Below are positions 1-7,099 of a DNA stretch of 37,291 nt, piece after piece. The stretch comes from Solirubrobacteraceae bacterium. Lineage in GTDB: Bacteria; Actinomycetota; Thermoleophilia; Solirubrobacterales; Solirubrobacteraceae. The notes beneath the pieces are model-generated. The model was not told the origin of the DNA, searched no databases, and saw only the letters and a program-made list of their open reading frames with translations. Where the stretch lies: assembly GCA_017882465.1 (NCBI GenBank), contig JADGPN010000010.1, forward strand, positions 1 through 37,291. Reading direction: 5' to 3'. Position numbers and translations under genes: made by a program. The first letter of the stretch is position 1, and the number at the start of each line of letters is the position of its first letter.

Positions 1-264
1 GATGAAGGCGTAGAACACGATCGCCTCCGTCAACGCGAACCCGAGCCACTGAATCGACGTGATCTCATCACGCATCTCCGGCTGACGAGTCACCGACTCA
101 ATCACCTTCCCGAAGATGAAACCCACTCCGATACCGGGACCGATCGTCCCCAAGCCGGCACCCACACCAAGCGCGATCGCCTTACCCGCCTTACGAGCAA
201 TCGCCTCATTCTCAGGAATCGTGGCGGCGAAATGAACCAGGGACTGCAAAAGGGTGGTGGTCAT
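1..264 (-). CDS. atpE: ATP synthase F0 subunit c (partial, 3' end outside the window)
   Basis: The c-ring subunit carries protons through the membrane sector of F1F0-ATP synthase. Translation from the ATG at 264 gives 88 residues before the window ends. They hold the glycine-rich first helix (about residues 33-50), the polar loop RQPE at 60-63 and the second helix with the proton-binding glutamate E80 in the context GFALTEA. A clear Shine-Dalgarno CCGGAGG lies about ten bases before the ATG. The gene starts 20 bases after atpB, as in other atp operons. Its codons are less GC-rich than those of its neighbours, about 60% G+C over the first 180 bases of the window, with CGT, GGT, ATT and CTT used freely. 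Only the last few residues are missing. The identification is secure. Confidence 0.96.
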   Translation of the reverse strand, partial: MTTTLLQSLVHFAATIPENEAIARKAGKAIALGVGAGLGTIGPGIGVGFIFGKVIESVTRQPEMRDEITSIQWLGFALTEAIVFYAFI

Positions 265-284
265 TGCTTCGTGTTCCTCCGGAT

Positions 285-1196
285 CTAGTGGGCGGCGGCG
301 GTCGCGCCGCCAAAGTAAATCGATGCCAGCGTGGCGAAGATGAATGCCTGCAGCGTCGCGATCAGGACGACTTCGAACATGAAGAAGGCCACGGCGACGA
401 CGAACGTGATCGGCCCCAGCGCGGCTAGGCCAAGCAGGACGACGAGGCCGCCGCCCATGAACAGGATCAGGAGATGGCCGGCCAGGATGTTGGCGAACAG
501 TCGCACGGAGAGCGAGATCAGGCGCACGAACTGCGAGATCACCTCGATCAGGAAGATCCCGGCGTATCCGAGGCCACCGGGGCCCCTCGGGGTCCCGGCC
601 GGGAGCCAGCCCCGGAAATAGCCGACGAAGCCCTTGGCCCGGATCCCCTCGACGTGGTACGCGATCCAGACCACGAACGACAGGATCAGCGTGACCGAGA
701 TGTTGGCGGTGGCGGCGTACAGCGCGAAGCTCGGGATGTGGGCGCCGAAGATGTTGACCTTGTGCTCGGTAGCCGTCGGCAGCGGTAGGTAGCCGATCAT
801 GTTCGAGAACCAGATGAACAGGAACAGGGTTCCGATGAACGAGAACCAGCGCTTGGCCATCTGCTCGTCCATGTTGCCCGCGGTGATGTTGTCCCGCATC
901 AGCTCGTAGGCCGTCTCGACCGCCGTCTGCACCCGGTTGGGGCGCGCGGCCATCTTGCGTGCGACCCAGGTCATCGTGCCGACAGTGAAGACCATCGCCA
1001 GGATCAGGTAGAGAACGGCCTTGTTCAGCGACAGGTCGACGCCTCCGATCTTGATCGACAGCCATGGGTCGAGCTTGAACTCGTTCTGCGGCTGGAAGTC
1101 GTTGTTCTGGCCGGCCGAGCCGAAGATGACGTACAGGAGAATCACCACGGCCAGCAGGCCGACGGCGAACAGGAGCAGCTTGGCGCGGCGGCTCAT
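285..1196 (-). CDS. atpB: ATP synthase F0 subunit a
   Basis: Subunit a forms the two proton half-channels beside the c-ring. The 303-residue protein has an N-terminal membrane segment (about 7-25), a short periplasmic stretch and several further helices. The essential arginine is seen as R232 in SVRLFANILAGH, the family signature in the penultimate helix, with a preceding glutamate-bearing helix (LIEVISQFVRL). The start ATG overlaps the stop of the upstream membrane gene as ATGA, so translation is coupled. Length is at the upper end for the family because of a GTPRGPGG-containing loop near 200-210. Secure call. Confidence 0.97.
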   Translation of the reverse strand: MSRRAKLLLFAVGLLAVVILLYVIFGSAGQNNDFQPQNEFKLDPWLSIKIGGVDLSLNKAVLYLILAMVFTVGTMTWVARKMAARPNRVQTAVETAYELMRDNITAGNMDEQMAKRWFSFIGTLFLFIWFSNMIGYLPLPTATEHKVNIFGAHIPSFALYAATANISVTLILSFVVWIAYHVEGIRAKGFVGYFRGWLPAGTPRGPGGLGYAGIFLIEVISQFVRLISLSVRLFANILAGHLLILFMGGGLVVLLGLAALGPITFVVAVAFFMFEVVLIATLQAFIFATLASIYFGGATAAAH

Positions 1197-1579
1197 GATG
1201 GCTTCGGTCCCTGGTCGAACGTGTTCGGCGCCTGGTCGAACGGGCGCAGGATCATGTTGGTCGTGAAGTAGATCGTGAACAGGGCGATGAACAGGACCGC
1301 CGCCGCGAGTCCCGCCTTGCTCGACACGGTGACGCCGACGATGAAGATCGCCGCGGCCACGAGCCAGCCGCGGCCGATCATGCTCCCGGCCATCAGCCCG
1401 ACGACGGTGCGCGGGTCCTTGCTCGCAGCTGCCCGGCGGTTGGTCGCGATCTGGATCGCCCGTTGGCCGATCCAGGCGGCAGCCGCGGTGATGTAGCCGA
1501 CGATCGGGAGACCGGCGACGAGGAAGATCGGCAGCGCGAGCGCGAGCACGACGAAATCGAAGTAGCGGACGACGACCAT
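1193..1579 (-). CDS. ATP synthase subunit I-like membrane protein
   Basis: This 128-residue protein has three or four hydrophobic segments (about 8-33, 60-80 and 85-108) and a hydrophilic, proline-rich tail. It sits directly before atpB, with which it shares an ATGA overlap. In many bacteria this position holds AtpI, a small helper for c-ring assembly or Mg2+/Ca2+ handling, and in mycobacteria an equivalent gene also precedes atpB. I see no diagnostic motif, so the name rests on position and topology. The start is the ATG at 1579, with GGAG formed by the stop region of the previous small gene. The reading frame stays open further upstream but there overlaps that gene and has no good ribosome site. 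Confidence 0.7.
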   Translation of the reverse strand: MVVVRYFDFVVLALALPIFLVAGLPIVGYITAAAAWIGQRAIQIATNRRAAASKDPRTVVGLMAGSMIGRGWLVAAAIFIVGVTVSSKAGLAAAVLFIALFTIYFTTNMILRPFDQAPNTFDQGPKPS

Positions 1580-1583
1580 CTCC

Positions 1584-1775
1584 TCAGAGGTCCCTATACC
1601 GCTGGTAGATGACGCTGGACGCGACCCCGAGTCCCACCAACGCCCCGAGGGTCGCGGACGGCGCCGGAGCACCGAATCGCGCCACCAGATCGAGACCGGT
1701 TCCGGCACGAGGCGTGATCAAGGCGGCCAGCGGCGCTCCTGCGGCGGGGCCGCCATTGGCTGATCGCTCGCCCAT
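1584..1775 (-). CDS. Small AtpZ/AtpI-like membrane protein, first gene of the atp operon
   Basis: A 63-residue protein with one C-terminal hydrophobic segment (about 38-56) ending in YQRYRDL. AtpZ/AtpI proteins often end in a helix followed by a similar basic tail (for example NVYR), so I compare it to that family, but it is about half the usual length and lacks the first helix. An in-frame TAG lies five codons upstream of the ATG, so the protein cannot be extended with an ATG start. AGAGGA about 11 bases upstream may serve as ribosome site. The stop is four bases before the next gene. It could instead be a remnant. Confidence 0.5.
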   Translation of the reverse strand: MGERSANGGPAAGAPLAALITPRAGTGLDLVARFGAPAPSATLGALVGLGVASSVIYQRYRDL

Positions 1776-1960
1776 CGCTGGGACGGTCCTCTAGAGATCT
1801 GGTTCTGGGCATCTGGACACGGCGCCATGGGCGGAACATTCCGGTTCGAGGGGTTTGGGCCCCGAGCGGACCCCGCAAATCCCTCGCCATGACGGCAATG
1901 CCCAGTCTATCGTTCGACGGCGCAACGCCGCACGCCAAATGGCAGGCAGCCCTCCGCAGA

Positions 1961-2003
1961 GGTCAGGCCGCGACGCGCGGTGAGGTCAGGCCGCGATGCG
2001 CGG
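1961..2003. repeat. 23-bp tandem duplication across the end of the aminoacyl-lipid synthase gene
   Basis: GGTCAGGCCGCGACGCGCGG at 1961-1980 recurs at 1984-2003 with one mismatch, a period of 23 bases. The copy at 1984-2003 encodes the last codons and the TGA stop of the gene ending at 1986. The copy at 1961-1980 lies just beyond and repeats the stop. It looks like a recent local duplication of the 3' end. Confidence 0.85.
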
Positions 2004-3713
2004 CCCGTCGCCCGACGGGAGCTTCTCGGGCCCCGATGCGGCGCGATCGCGGAAGCCGGGCTTGGGCAGATGGCCTTCCGCCCGCATCGCGGCAATGCCC
2101 GCGCGGGGCAGCCCCAGCGCCCCCTCGTAGACCAGATAGCGAGGCTCCCAACGGGGGAAGAACTTGGCGTTGAAGCGGTACAGGCTCTCGATCTGGAAGA
2201 ACGGGTTGGCCAGCGAGGCCAGCTTGCCGAGCAGGCGCTCGGAGGGGCGTTCGGGGCTGTGCAGGTACTTTGCGAAGGCCGCGAAGTTGAGCGACATCTC
2301 CTGCAGACCGCGCTCGCGGAGCAACTCGATCGCGCGCACGACGAGGAACTCGACGAGTCCGTTGGGGGTGCCGGGATCCCGGCGCATGAACGAGAGCGAG
2401 ACGGCCGCGCGCCCGTAGCAGGGCACGAAATGCAGAACGCCTCGCACGGCGCCGTCGGAGTCCCGGGCCACGACCACCAGCGTGTCCCCGGCGTGATCGC
2501 CGCGGATCGAGTCCATCGCCATCGAGAACCCGCGCTCGGGCGCGCCCTCCCGCCCGCGCTCGAGCACGGCCTCGAGCTCGGCCACGGTGCCGGCGTCCAG
2601 ACCGTCCACTTCGTGCAGCTCGGCCTGGTAGCCGGCCTTGGTCAGTCGGCTCACCGACTGCCGGATCTTGCGTATCGCCCGGCCCTCGAGGGAGAACGTG
2701 CCCAGCTCCACGATCGCCTCATCACCGAGGTAGATCGTGTGCAGCCCCATCTGCTGGTAGAGCTCGCACATGGCCTCGCTGGCGCCGACCGCTGCCAGCT
2801 TGAGCCCGCGGGCGTCGGCGAACCGCCGCAGCTCGCGGAGCAGGCCCGGGAGCGAGGATGAGGGGCCGACCGGGTCGCCGGACAGCAGCAGAACGCCGTT
2901 CGCGATCCGGTAGCCGACAAATGCGTGGCCGTCGTGGCTGAAGAGGTAGTGCTTGTCCTCGCGGAGCTTGAAGAACGAGAGCGTGTCCGTGCCGTGGGAG
3001 CGGACCAGCTCGGCCGCCGCGTCCCGTGCCGCCGGGCCGGGCAGCGCCCGGGGGGCGGCCAGCGGCCGAAAGATCACATAGGCCATGGCGAGCAGCGTCC
3101 CCAGGGCGATCAGGTGGACGCTGAGCGGGATCCAGGCGAAGTGGTGGTGCAGCGCGACGTGATCCTGGAAGTGGATCGGACCGCCGCGCCACAGCAGCAG
3201 GTCGCCCGTCTCGCGCGCCACCGTGCCGACCGACGGGCGGCCCTGCGAGGCCCAGGCGGCCACGGCCGCCACCGTCACGCCGATCAACCCCAGCACCGGG
3301 ACGCGCCAGATCGCCGAGCGCAGCGTGATCGGGTCATGGCGGACCTGGAACGAAGAGCGGCTGAACCACAGGATGGCGGCGGCGGTCCAGGTGATCGCCG
3401 CCTCCTCGAAGTCGAGGCCCTTGAGCAGGTCGACGAACCCGAGGGCGAGCATCAGGACCATCGCCGCCTGCCAGGCTCGGCGGCGGCGTTTGGCCAGGTA
3501 GGGAGCGACAAGCAGCAGTGCGGTCCCGGCCGGCAGGGCGAGCGCGTGGAACAGGCGGATCGCCTCGACCGGCTCGAAGTCCAGCAGCAGATGGCCCCGC
3601 CAGCGGATGTTCGGCGTCAGCGCCGAGGCGATGTTGGCCAGCCCGACGATCGCCGCCGCGAGGGCGGCAAAGCGCGGCAGCCAGCTGGATATGCGGGACG
3701 AGGGAGCGCTCAC
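1986..3713 (-). CDS. Phosphatidylglycerol lysyltransferase-like membrane protein (DUF2156, MprF/LysX type)
   Basis: The first half has about six hydrophobic segments. The second half is a soluble GNAT-like DUF2156 domain with FFKLREDKHYLFS, the block around VGDPVG-like LLLSGDPVGPSS, ERGFSMAMDSI and FAAFAKYLHSPERPSERLL. In MprF and LysX proteins this domain moves lysine or alanine from aminoacyl-tRNA to phosphatidylglycerol, lowering the negative charge of the membrane and giving resistance to cationic peptides. The amino acid used cannot be read from sequence. No lysyl-tRNA synthetase domain is fused, unlike mycobacterial LysX. I chose the GTG at 3713 (575 residues), just before the first membrane helix. 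A GTG at 3794 (602 residues) is also possible. Neither has a good ribosome site. The gene follows merR by a short gap and may share its transcript. Confidence 0.85.
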   Translation of the reverse strand: MSAPSSRISSWLPRFAALAAAIVGLANIASALTPNIRWRGHLLLDFEPVEAIRLFHALALPAGTALLLVAPYLAKRRRRAWQAAMVLMLALGFVDLLKGLDFEEAAITWTAAAILWFSRSSFQVRHDPITLRSAIWRVPVLGLIGVTVAAVAAWASQGRPSVGTVARETGDLLLWRGGPIHFQDHVALHHHFAWIPLSVHLIALGTLLAMAYVIFRPLAAPRALPGPAARDAAAELVRSHGTDTLSFFKLREDKHYLFSHDGHAFVGYRIANGVLLLSGDPVGPSSSLPGLLRELRRFADARGLKLAAVGASEAMCELYQQMGLHTIYLGDEAIVELGTFSLEGRAIRKIRQSVSRLTKAGYQAELHEVDGLDAGTVAELEAVLERGREGAPERGFSMAMDSIRGDHAGDTLVVVARDSDGAVRGVLHFVPCYGRAAVSLSFMRRDPGTPNGLVEFLVVRAIELLRERGLQEMSLNFAAFAKYLHSPERPSERLLGKLASLANPFFQIESLYRFNAKFFPRWEPRYLVYEGALGLPRAGIAAMRAEGHLPKPGFRDRAASGPEKLPSGDGPRIAA

Positions 3714-3818
3714 GGAGTACCGAGTGGTCGGAGTAATGTCGCGCGGCTGAAGGCCCGATAGACGGGTATGTCGCGACGCAGTCCGACCGTCCACCTGAAA
3801 CTACCGTACCGCTGCCCC

Positions 3819-4319
3819 CTAGTTACTTCGTTGTCGCTCGCAATCCTGCTCTTCTCGAGCGTCGCGGGCGCCTCGGCGAGGCCATTTCTCCTGGATCCGC
3901 TGGTGGAGCAGGCGCTCGCGGTCGACCAGCTCGGCCTCCAGCTGCTCAAGCTGATGACGGCGCCCGCGGACCAGTTCGAGCTGGCTCGCGATGTGACCGA
4001 GCGCCTCGTCGATGATCCGCCGTCGCTCGGGGGCGCTTCCGGCCTGGGTCCACTCGCGCCGCAGGCCGGCCCGCGCGGCCTCGGCCTCGAGCAGCTTGGA
4101 GAGCTGGTCGAGCGACAGCCCGAGCAGGTCACGGAGCCTGACGATCTCGCGCACGCGATCGACGTCGGCCTCCGTGTAGCAGCGGTGCTTGCCCTGGCCC
4201 CGCTGCACCGATCCCGGAAGCAGGCCGATCTCCTCGTAGTAGCGAATCGTCCGGGGAGTGGTGCCCGTCAGCTCGGCGACCTCGCCGATGCGCAGAGGCT
4301 TCTCCGCGGTGGCGCTCAT
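3819..4319 (-). CDS. MerR-family transcriptional regulator
   Basis: The 166-residue protein begins with a winged helix-turn-helix (about residues 8-45, LRIGEVAELTGTTPRTIRYY) followed by GLLPGSVQRGQGKHRCYTEADV. This is the classical MerR DNA-binding head, and a long coiled coil runs to the end. There is no cysteine set for metal binding, so the effector is probably an organic ligand or the protein works as a simple repressor. The ATG overlaps the stop of the MFS exporter gene (ATGA), with GGGAGG about nine bases upstream, so exporter and regulator are made together. It probably regulates its own operon through the palindrome at 5846-5867. Confidence 0.9.
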   Translation of the reverse strand: MSATAEKPLRIGEVAELTGTTPRTIRYYEEIGLLPGSVQRGQGKHRCYTEADVDRVREIVRLRDLLGLSLDQLSKLLEAEAARAGLRREWTQAGSAPERRRIIDEALGHIASQLELVRGRRHQLEQLEAELVDRERLLHQRIQEKWPRRGARDAREEQDCERQRSN

Positions 4320-5821
4320 GACGCGGCTGCCTCCCCGACGCTCTCGCCCACGAGCCCGCCCTCCTGGTGCGAGGGCCTCGCGGCGGCGACGAATGCTCCC
4401 AGCACCGAGACCGCGGCGAGCGTCCACAAGGCCGCGTGCATGTTGGCGATGAAGGGCTCGAGCTGGGCCGTGGAGATGTGGTTCGCCAGGCCCGAGAAAA
4501 CGCTGAAGAGCACATTCTTCGGCACCGCCGAAGTCACGATCGCGAGCACGAATGCGATCGAGATCACAGCTCCGGTGTTCTGCACCAGCACCCGGGCGCC
4601 GGCGGCGATGCCTCGCCGGTGGGGAGCGACGACGCCCATCATCGCCGCCGTGTTCGGGGAGTTGAACATCCCCGACCCGATGCCGACGATGAACAGGTAG
4701 ATGCCGCTGTCCAGATAGCTCGTCTCACGGCCGAGCGTGGTCATCAGCGCCAGTCCAGCCGCGGTGACCAGCATCCCGAGCACCGCGATCGAGCGCGAGC
4801 CGCGCCGGTCTGCCCAGACGCCCGCGGCCGGCGAGGAGACGAGCATGCCGAGGGCCAGCGGCGCGAGCTTGACGCCGGCCAGGATCGGCGAGTCTCCCTG
4901 CACGCCCTGGAAGTAGAAGACGAACAGGAACATCAGTGCGAACCGCGCCAGCCCGTTGATGAACGCGGCGGCGGCGGCGGCGGAGAAGAGCCGGTTGCGG
5001 AAGATGCTGAGGTCGAGCATCGGAGCCCTGTGGCGGCTCTCGATCACCACGAACGAGGGGAGCATGACCGCCGCGGCGATCAGGCCGCCGATCACCAGCG
5101 GGGAGCTCCAGCCGGAGATCCCGCCCTTGGAGATCCCGAGCACGAGGCCGGTCAGCCCGATCAGGAACGTGATCGTGCCGGCGAAGTCGAACGAGCGGTC
5201 CTCGGAGCGGCCGGTCACCTCGTGCAGCACCACTGCCCCCCACAGGCCGCCGAGCAGACCGAGCGGGACGTTGAACCAGAACACCCAGTGCCACGACAGG
5301 GCCACGAGCGCGCCGCCGAGAACCGGGCCGATCACCAGCCCGACGGCCGCGACCATCGTGTTGGTGCCCATCGCCAAGCCGAGCTGCTCACGCGGGAACG
5401 CGTCGGTGACGATCGCGGCGGCGTTGGCGAACAGGAATGCGCCGCCCATGCCCTGCAGGATGCGCCACAGGATCAGCTGCGTGCCGTTGGCGGCGAACCC
5501 GGCGCCGAGCGAGGCAGCGGCGAACAGCACGAACCCGCCCACGTAGGCCCGCTTGCGGCCGAATTGGTCCGACAGGCGGCCGGCGCTCAGCACGAGCACG
5601 GTGGAGGCGATCATGTACACGAGGATCACCCATACGAGCTCCAGCAGGCTGGTATGCAGGCTCCGCTCGAGGTTGGGGAGCGCGATGATCAGCGTTCCCG
5701 AGTTGATCGTCGCGAGCAGCATGCCGAGGCTGGTGCACGAGAGCGCCCACCATTTGTAGGAGTCCTCGTGTGCGTGGGCCCCGAACCTGCGGGCCGGAAG
5801 CTGCTGCTCGACCGTTGCCAA
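4316..5821 (-). CDS. MFS multidrug exporter, DHA2 (14-helix) family
   Basis: This 501-residue polytopic protein looks like the EmrB/QacA group of drug:proton antiporters. It has LSAGRLSDQFGRKRAYVGG (motif A, loop 2-3) and a GPVLGGALVALSWHWVFWFNVP block (motif C and the helix 5-6 region), with about 14 hydrophobic segments. The start is TTG at 5821, chosen because AGGAGG lies six bases upstream and no ATG fits. The next gene in the operon is the merR regulator, overlapping by four bases, an arrangement typical of ligand-induced efflux. Substrate unknown. Confidence 0.9.
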   Translation of the reverse strand: MATVEQQLPARRFGAHAHEDSYKWWALSCTSLGMLLATINSGTLIIALPNLERSLHTSLLELVWVILVYMIASTVLVLSAGRLSDQFGRKRAYVGGFVLFAAASLGAGFAANGTQLILWRILQGMGGAFLFANAAAIVTDAFPREQLGLAMGTNTMVAAVGLVIGPVLGGALVALSWHWVFWFNVPLGLLGGLWGAVVLHEVTGRSEDRSFDFAGTITFLIGLTGLVLGISKGGISGWSSPLVIGGLIAAAVMLPSFVVIESRHRAPMLDLSIFRNRLFSAAAAAAFINGLARFALMFLFVFYFQGVQGDSPILAGVKLAPLALGMLVSSPAAGVWADRRGSRSIAVLGMLVTAAGLALMTTLGRETSYLDSGIYLFIVGIGSGMFNSPNTAAMMGVVAPHRRGIAAGARVLVQNTGAVISIAFVLAIVTSAVPKNVLFSVFSGLANHISTAQLEPFIANMHAALWTLAAVSVLGAFVAAARPSHQEGGLVGESVGEAAAS

Positions 5822-5845
5822 GACGACCTCCTGCCAACGAACCTG

Positions 5846-5867
5846 ATTCTTACGTAAACGTCAGAAT
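5846..5867 (-). promoter_or_regulatory. Candidate MerR operator over the MFS-merR promoter
   Basis: A 22-base imperfect palindrome, ATTCT-TACGT-AA-ACGTC-AGAAT, matches in 9 of 11 positions between its arms. On the minus strand it contains ACGTTTACGT, two ACGT boxes two bases apart. A TATTCT box on the minus strand (5868-5863) overlaps its edge and would place transcription start just before the TTG start at 5821. As I recall, LiuR-like MerR proteins bind ACGT-type palindromes, so self-regulation by the operon's own MerR is a reasonable inference. No convincing -35 box was found. Confidence 0.5.
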
Positions 5868-5908
5868 AGCACGGTCACGGGCTCGCCACGGATGTGCGCG
5901 GACACGGG

Positions 5909-5934
5909 CAGCAGGTGAGAGGCGTCCCCTGCTG
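5909..5934 (-). terminator. Possible terminator hairpin behind the Ca2+/H+ antiporter gene
   Basis: CAGCAGG (5909-5915) and CCTGCTG (5928-5934) form a perfect seven-pair stem with a 12-base loop, located 24 bases after the antiporter stop and before the exporter promoter. There is no T-run, so intrinsic termination is uncertain. Confidence 0.3.
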
Positions 5935-5957
5935 GTCACGCCGCCCGGTCCGCTCGA

Positions 5958-6995
5958 CTAGGGCTCGAACCACGCGACCGTGGCCAGGATCACGAAGGCG
6001 GCGACCAGGGCCGTGCCTTCGAACACGGTCGCCTCTCCGTCTCCTGTGATCTGCCACACGATGACCGCGGTCCCGAACAGGGCTCCGATGTAGACCGGCG
6101 CCAGGGTGAACGTCAGCGTGGTCGAGGTCAGCAGCGAGACCAGCACCAGCGCCGGGTACAGGAAGGCGGCGATCTGAGCCACGGAGTTCTTGACCACCGA
6201 GATCGCGAGGTCGGCCTGGCCCTTGAACGCGAGCACGACGCCGGCGATGTTCTCCACCGCGTTGCCGGCGATCGCGACGATCACCAGCCCGGCGAACGCC
6301 TGCGAGATCATCAGCGTGGTGATCGTCGGCTCCAGCGCGTGCACGAACCAATCCGAGACGAAGGCCGACGCGGTGGCGGCCACCAGCAGCAGCGTGACGC
6401 TCAGGGACGGTGGCAGGCGCTGCGGCCCGGAGTCCTCTTGCGGCGCCTGCGGCGATCGCAGGTACTGCATCAGCCACGTCACGTAGACCGTGAGCACGGC
6501 GACGGCACCGATCACCGAGATCGTCGTCAGGTGGTGGCTGGCGGCGTCATGGGAGGAGCTCGCCAGCCCGGCCAAGACGATGATGAACGAGGCGGTCAGC
6601 AGCAGGGTCGCGGTGTCGTTGGGCAGCCGCGGGTTGAAGCGCATGATCCCGTCCTTCGTCTGGTGCGCTCCCGCGATGATCACCAGCCCGAGCACCAGCA
6701 GGGCGTTGACCAGGATCGAGCCCAGGATCGCCGTCCGCGCAACCACGACCTGTCCCGCGTCGAGCGCGAACAGGACCACGAAGAACTCCGGCAGGTTGCC
6801 CAGCGTCGAGTGCAGGACGCCCGTCACCGACGGGCCGAAGCGGTAGCTCGCCTGTTCGGTGGCGAACGACACCACCCAGGCCAGGGCGGCCAGCGCCAGC
6901 GTCGCCAGCGCGAACGCGATCTGGTCCGAGATCCCGCCGGCGTAGCGCGCCACCCCGGCCAGCACCGCCAGCACGACGGTGACCGCAAGCGCCAC
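5958..6995 (-). CDS. Calcium/proton exchanger (CaCA/CAX family)
   Basis: This 345-residue integral membrane protein exchanges Ca2+ (or a similar cation) for protons across the cytoplasmic membrane. Two inverted family repeats are visible: alpha-1 with STLGNLPEFFV (about residues 63-73) and alpha-2 with AIAGNAVENIAGVVLAFKG (about 227-245). The glutamates in GNLPE and GNAVE are the expected cation ligands. About ten or eleven hydrophobic segments are present. The start GTG at 6995 is the first good candidate after an in-frame TGA 11 codons upstream, and no clear ribosome site is seen. It is separated by about 100 bases from the wecA-like gene. Confidence 0.9.
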   Translation of the reverse strand: MALAVTVVLAVLAGVARYAGGISDQIAFALATLALAALAWVVSFATEQASYRFGPSVTGVLHSTLGNLPEFFVVLFALDAGQVVVARTAILGSILVNALLVLGLVIIAGAHQTKDGIMRFNPRLPNDTATLLLTASFIIVLAGLASSSHDAASHHLTTISVIGAVAVLTVYVTWLMQYLRSPQAPQEDSGPQRLPPSLSVTLLLVAATASAFVSDWFVHALEPTITTLMISQAFAGLVIVAIAGNAVENIAGVVLAFKGQADLAISVVKNSVAQIAAFLYPALVLVSLLTSTTLTFTLAPVYIGALFGTAVIVWQITGDGEATVFEGTALVAAFVILATVAWFEP

Positions 6996-7099
6996 CCGCT
7001 CGACTCGCCGCAGCCCGGCCAGCGCTCAGCGCCCCGTCATCAGGTCGGCGGTGACGAACGGCCTCGGTGCTTCCAGCTTGGCGACCTGCACGGCCCGGA

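Noticed and set aside
1986-6995. The inserted four-gene block as a mobile element or genomic island
   Set aside because: No transposase, integrase, tRNA or flanking direct repeats were seen, and base composition is like that of the neighbours.
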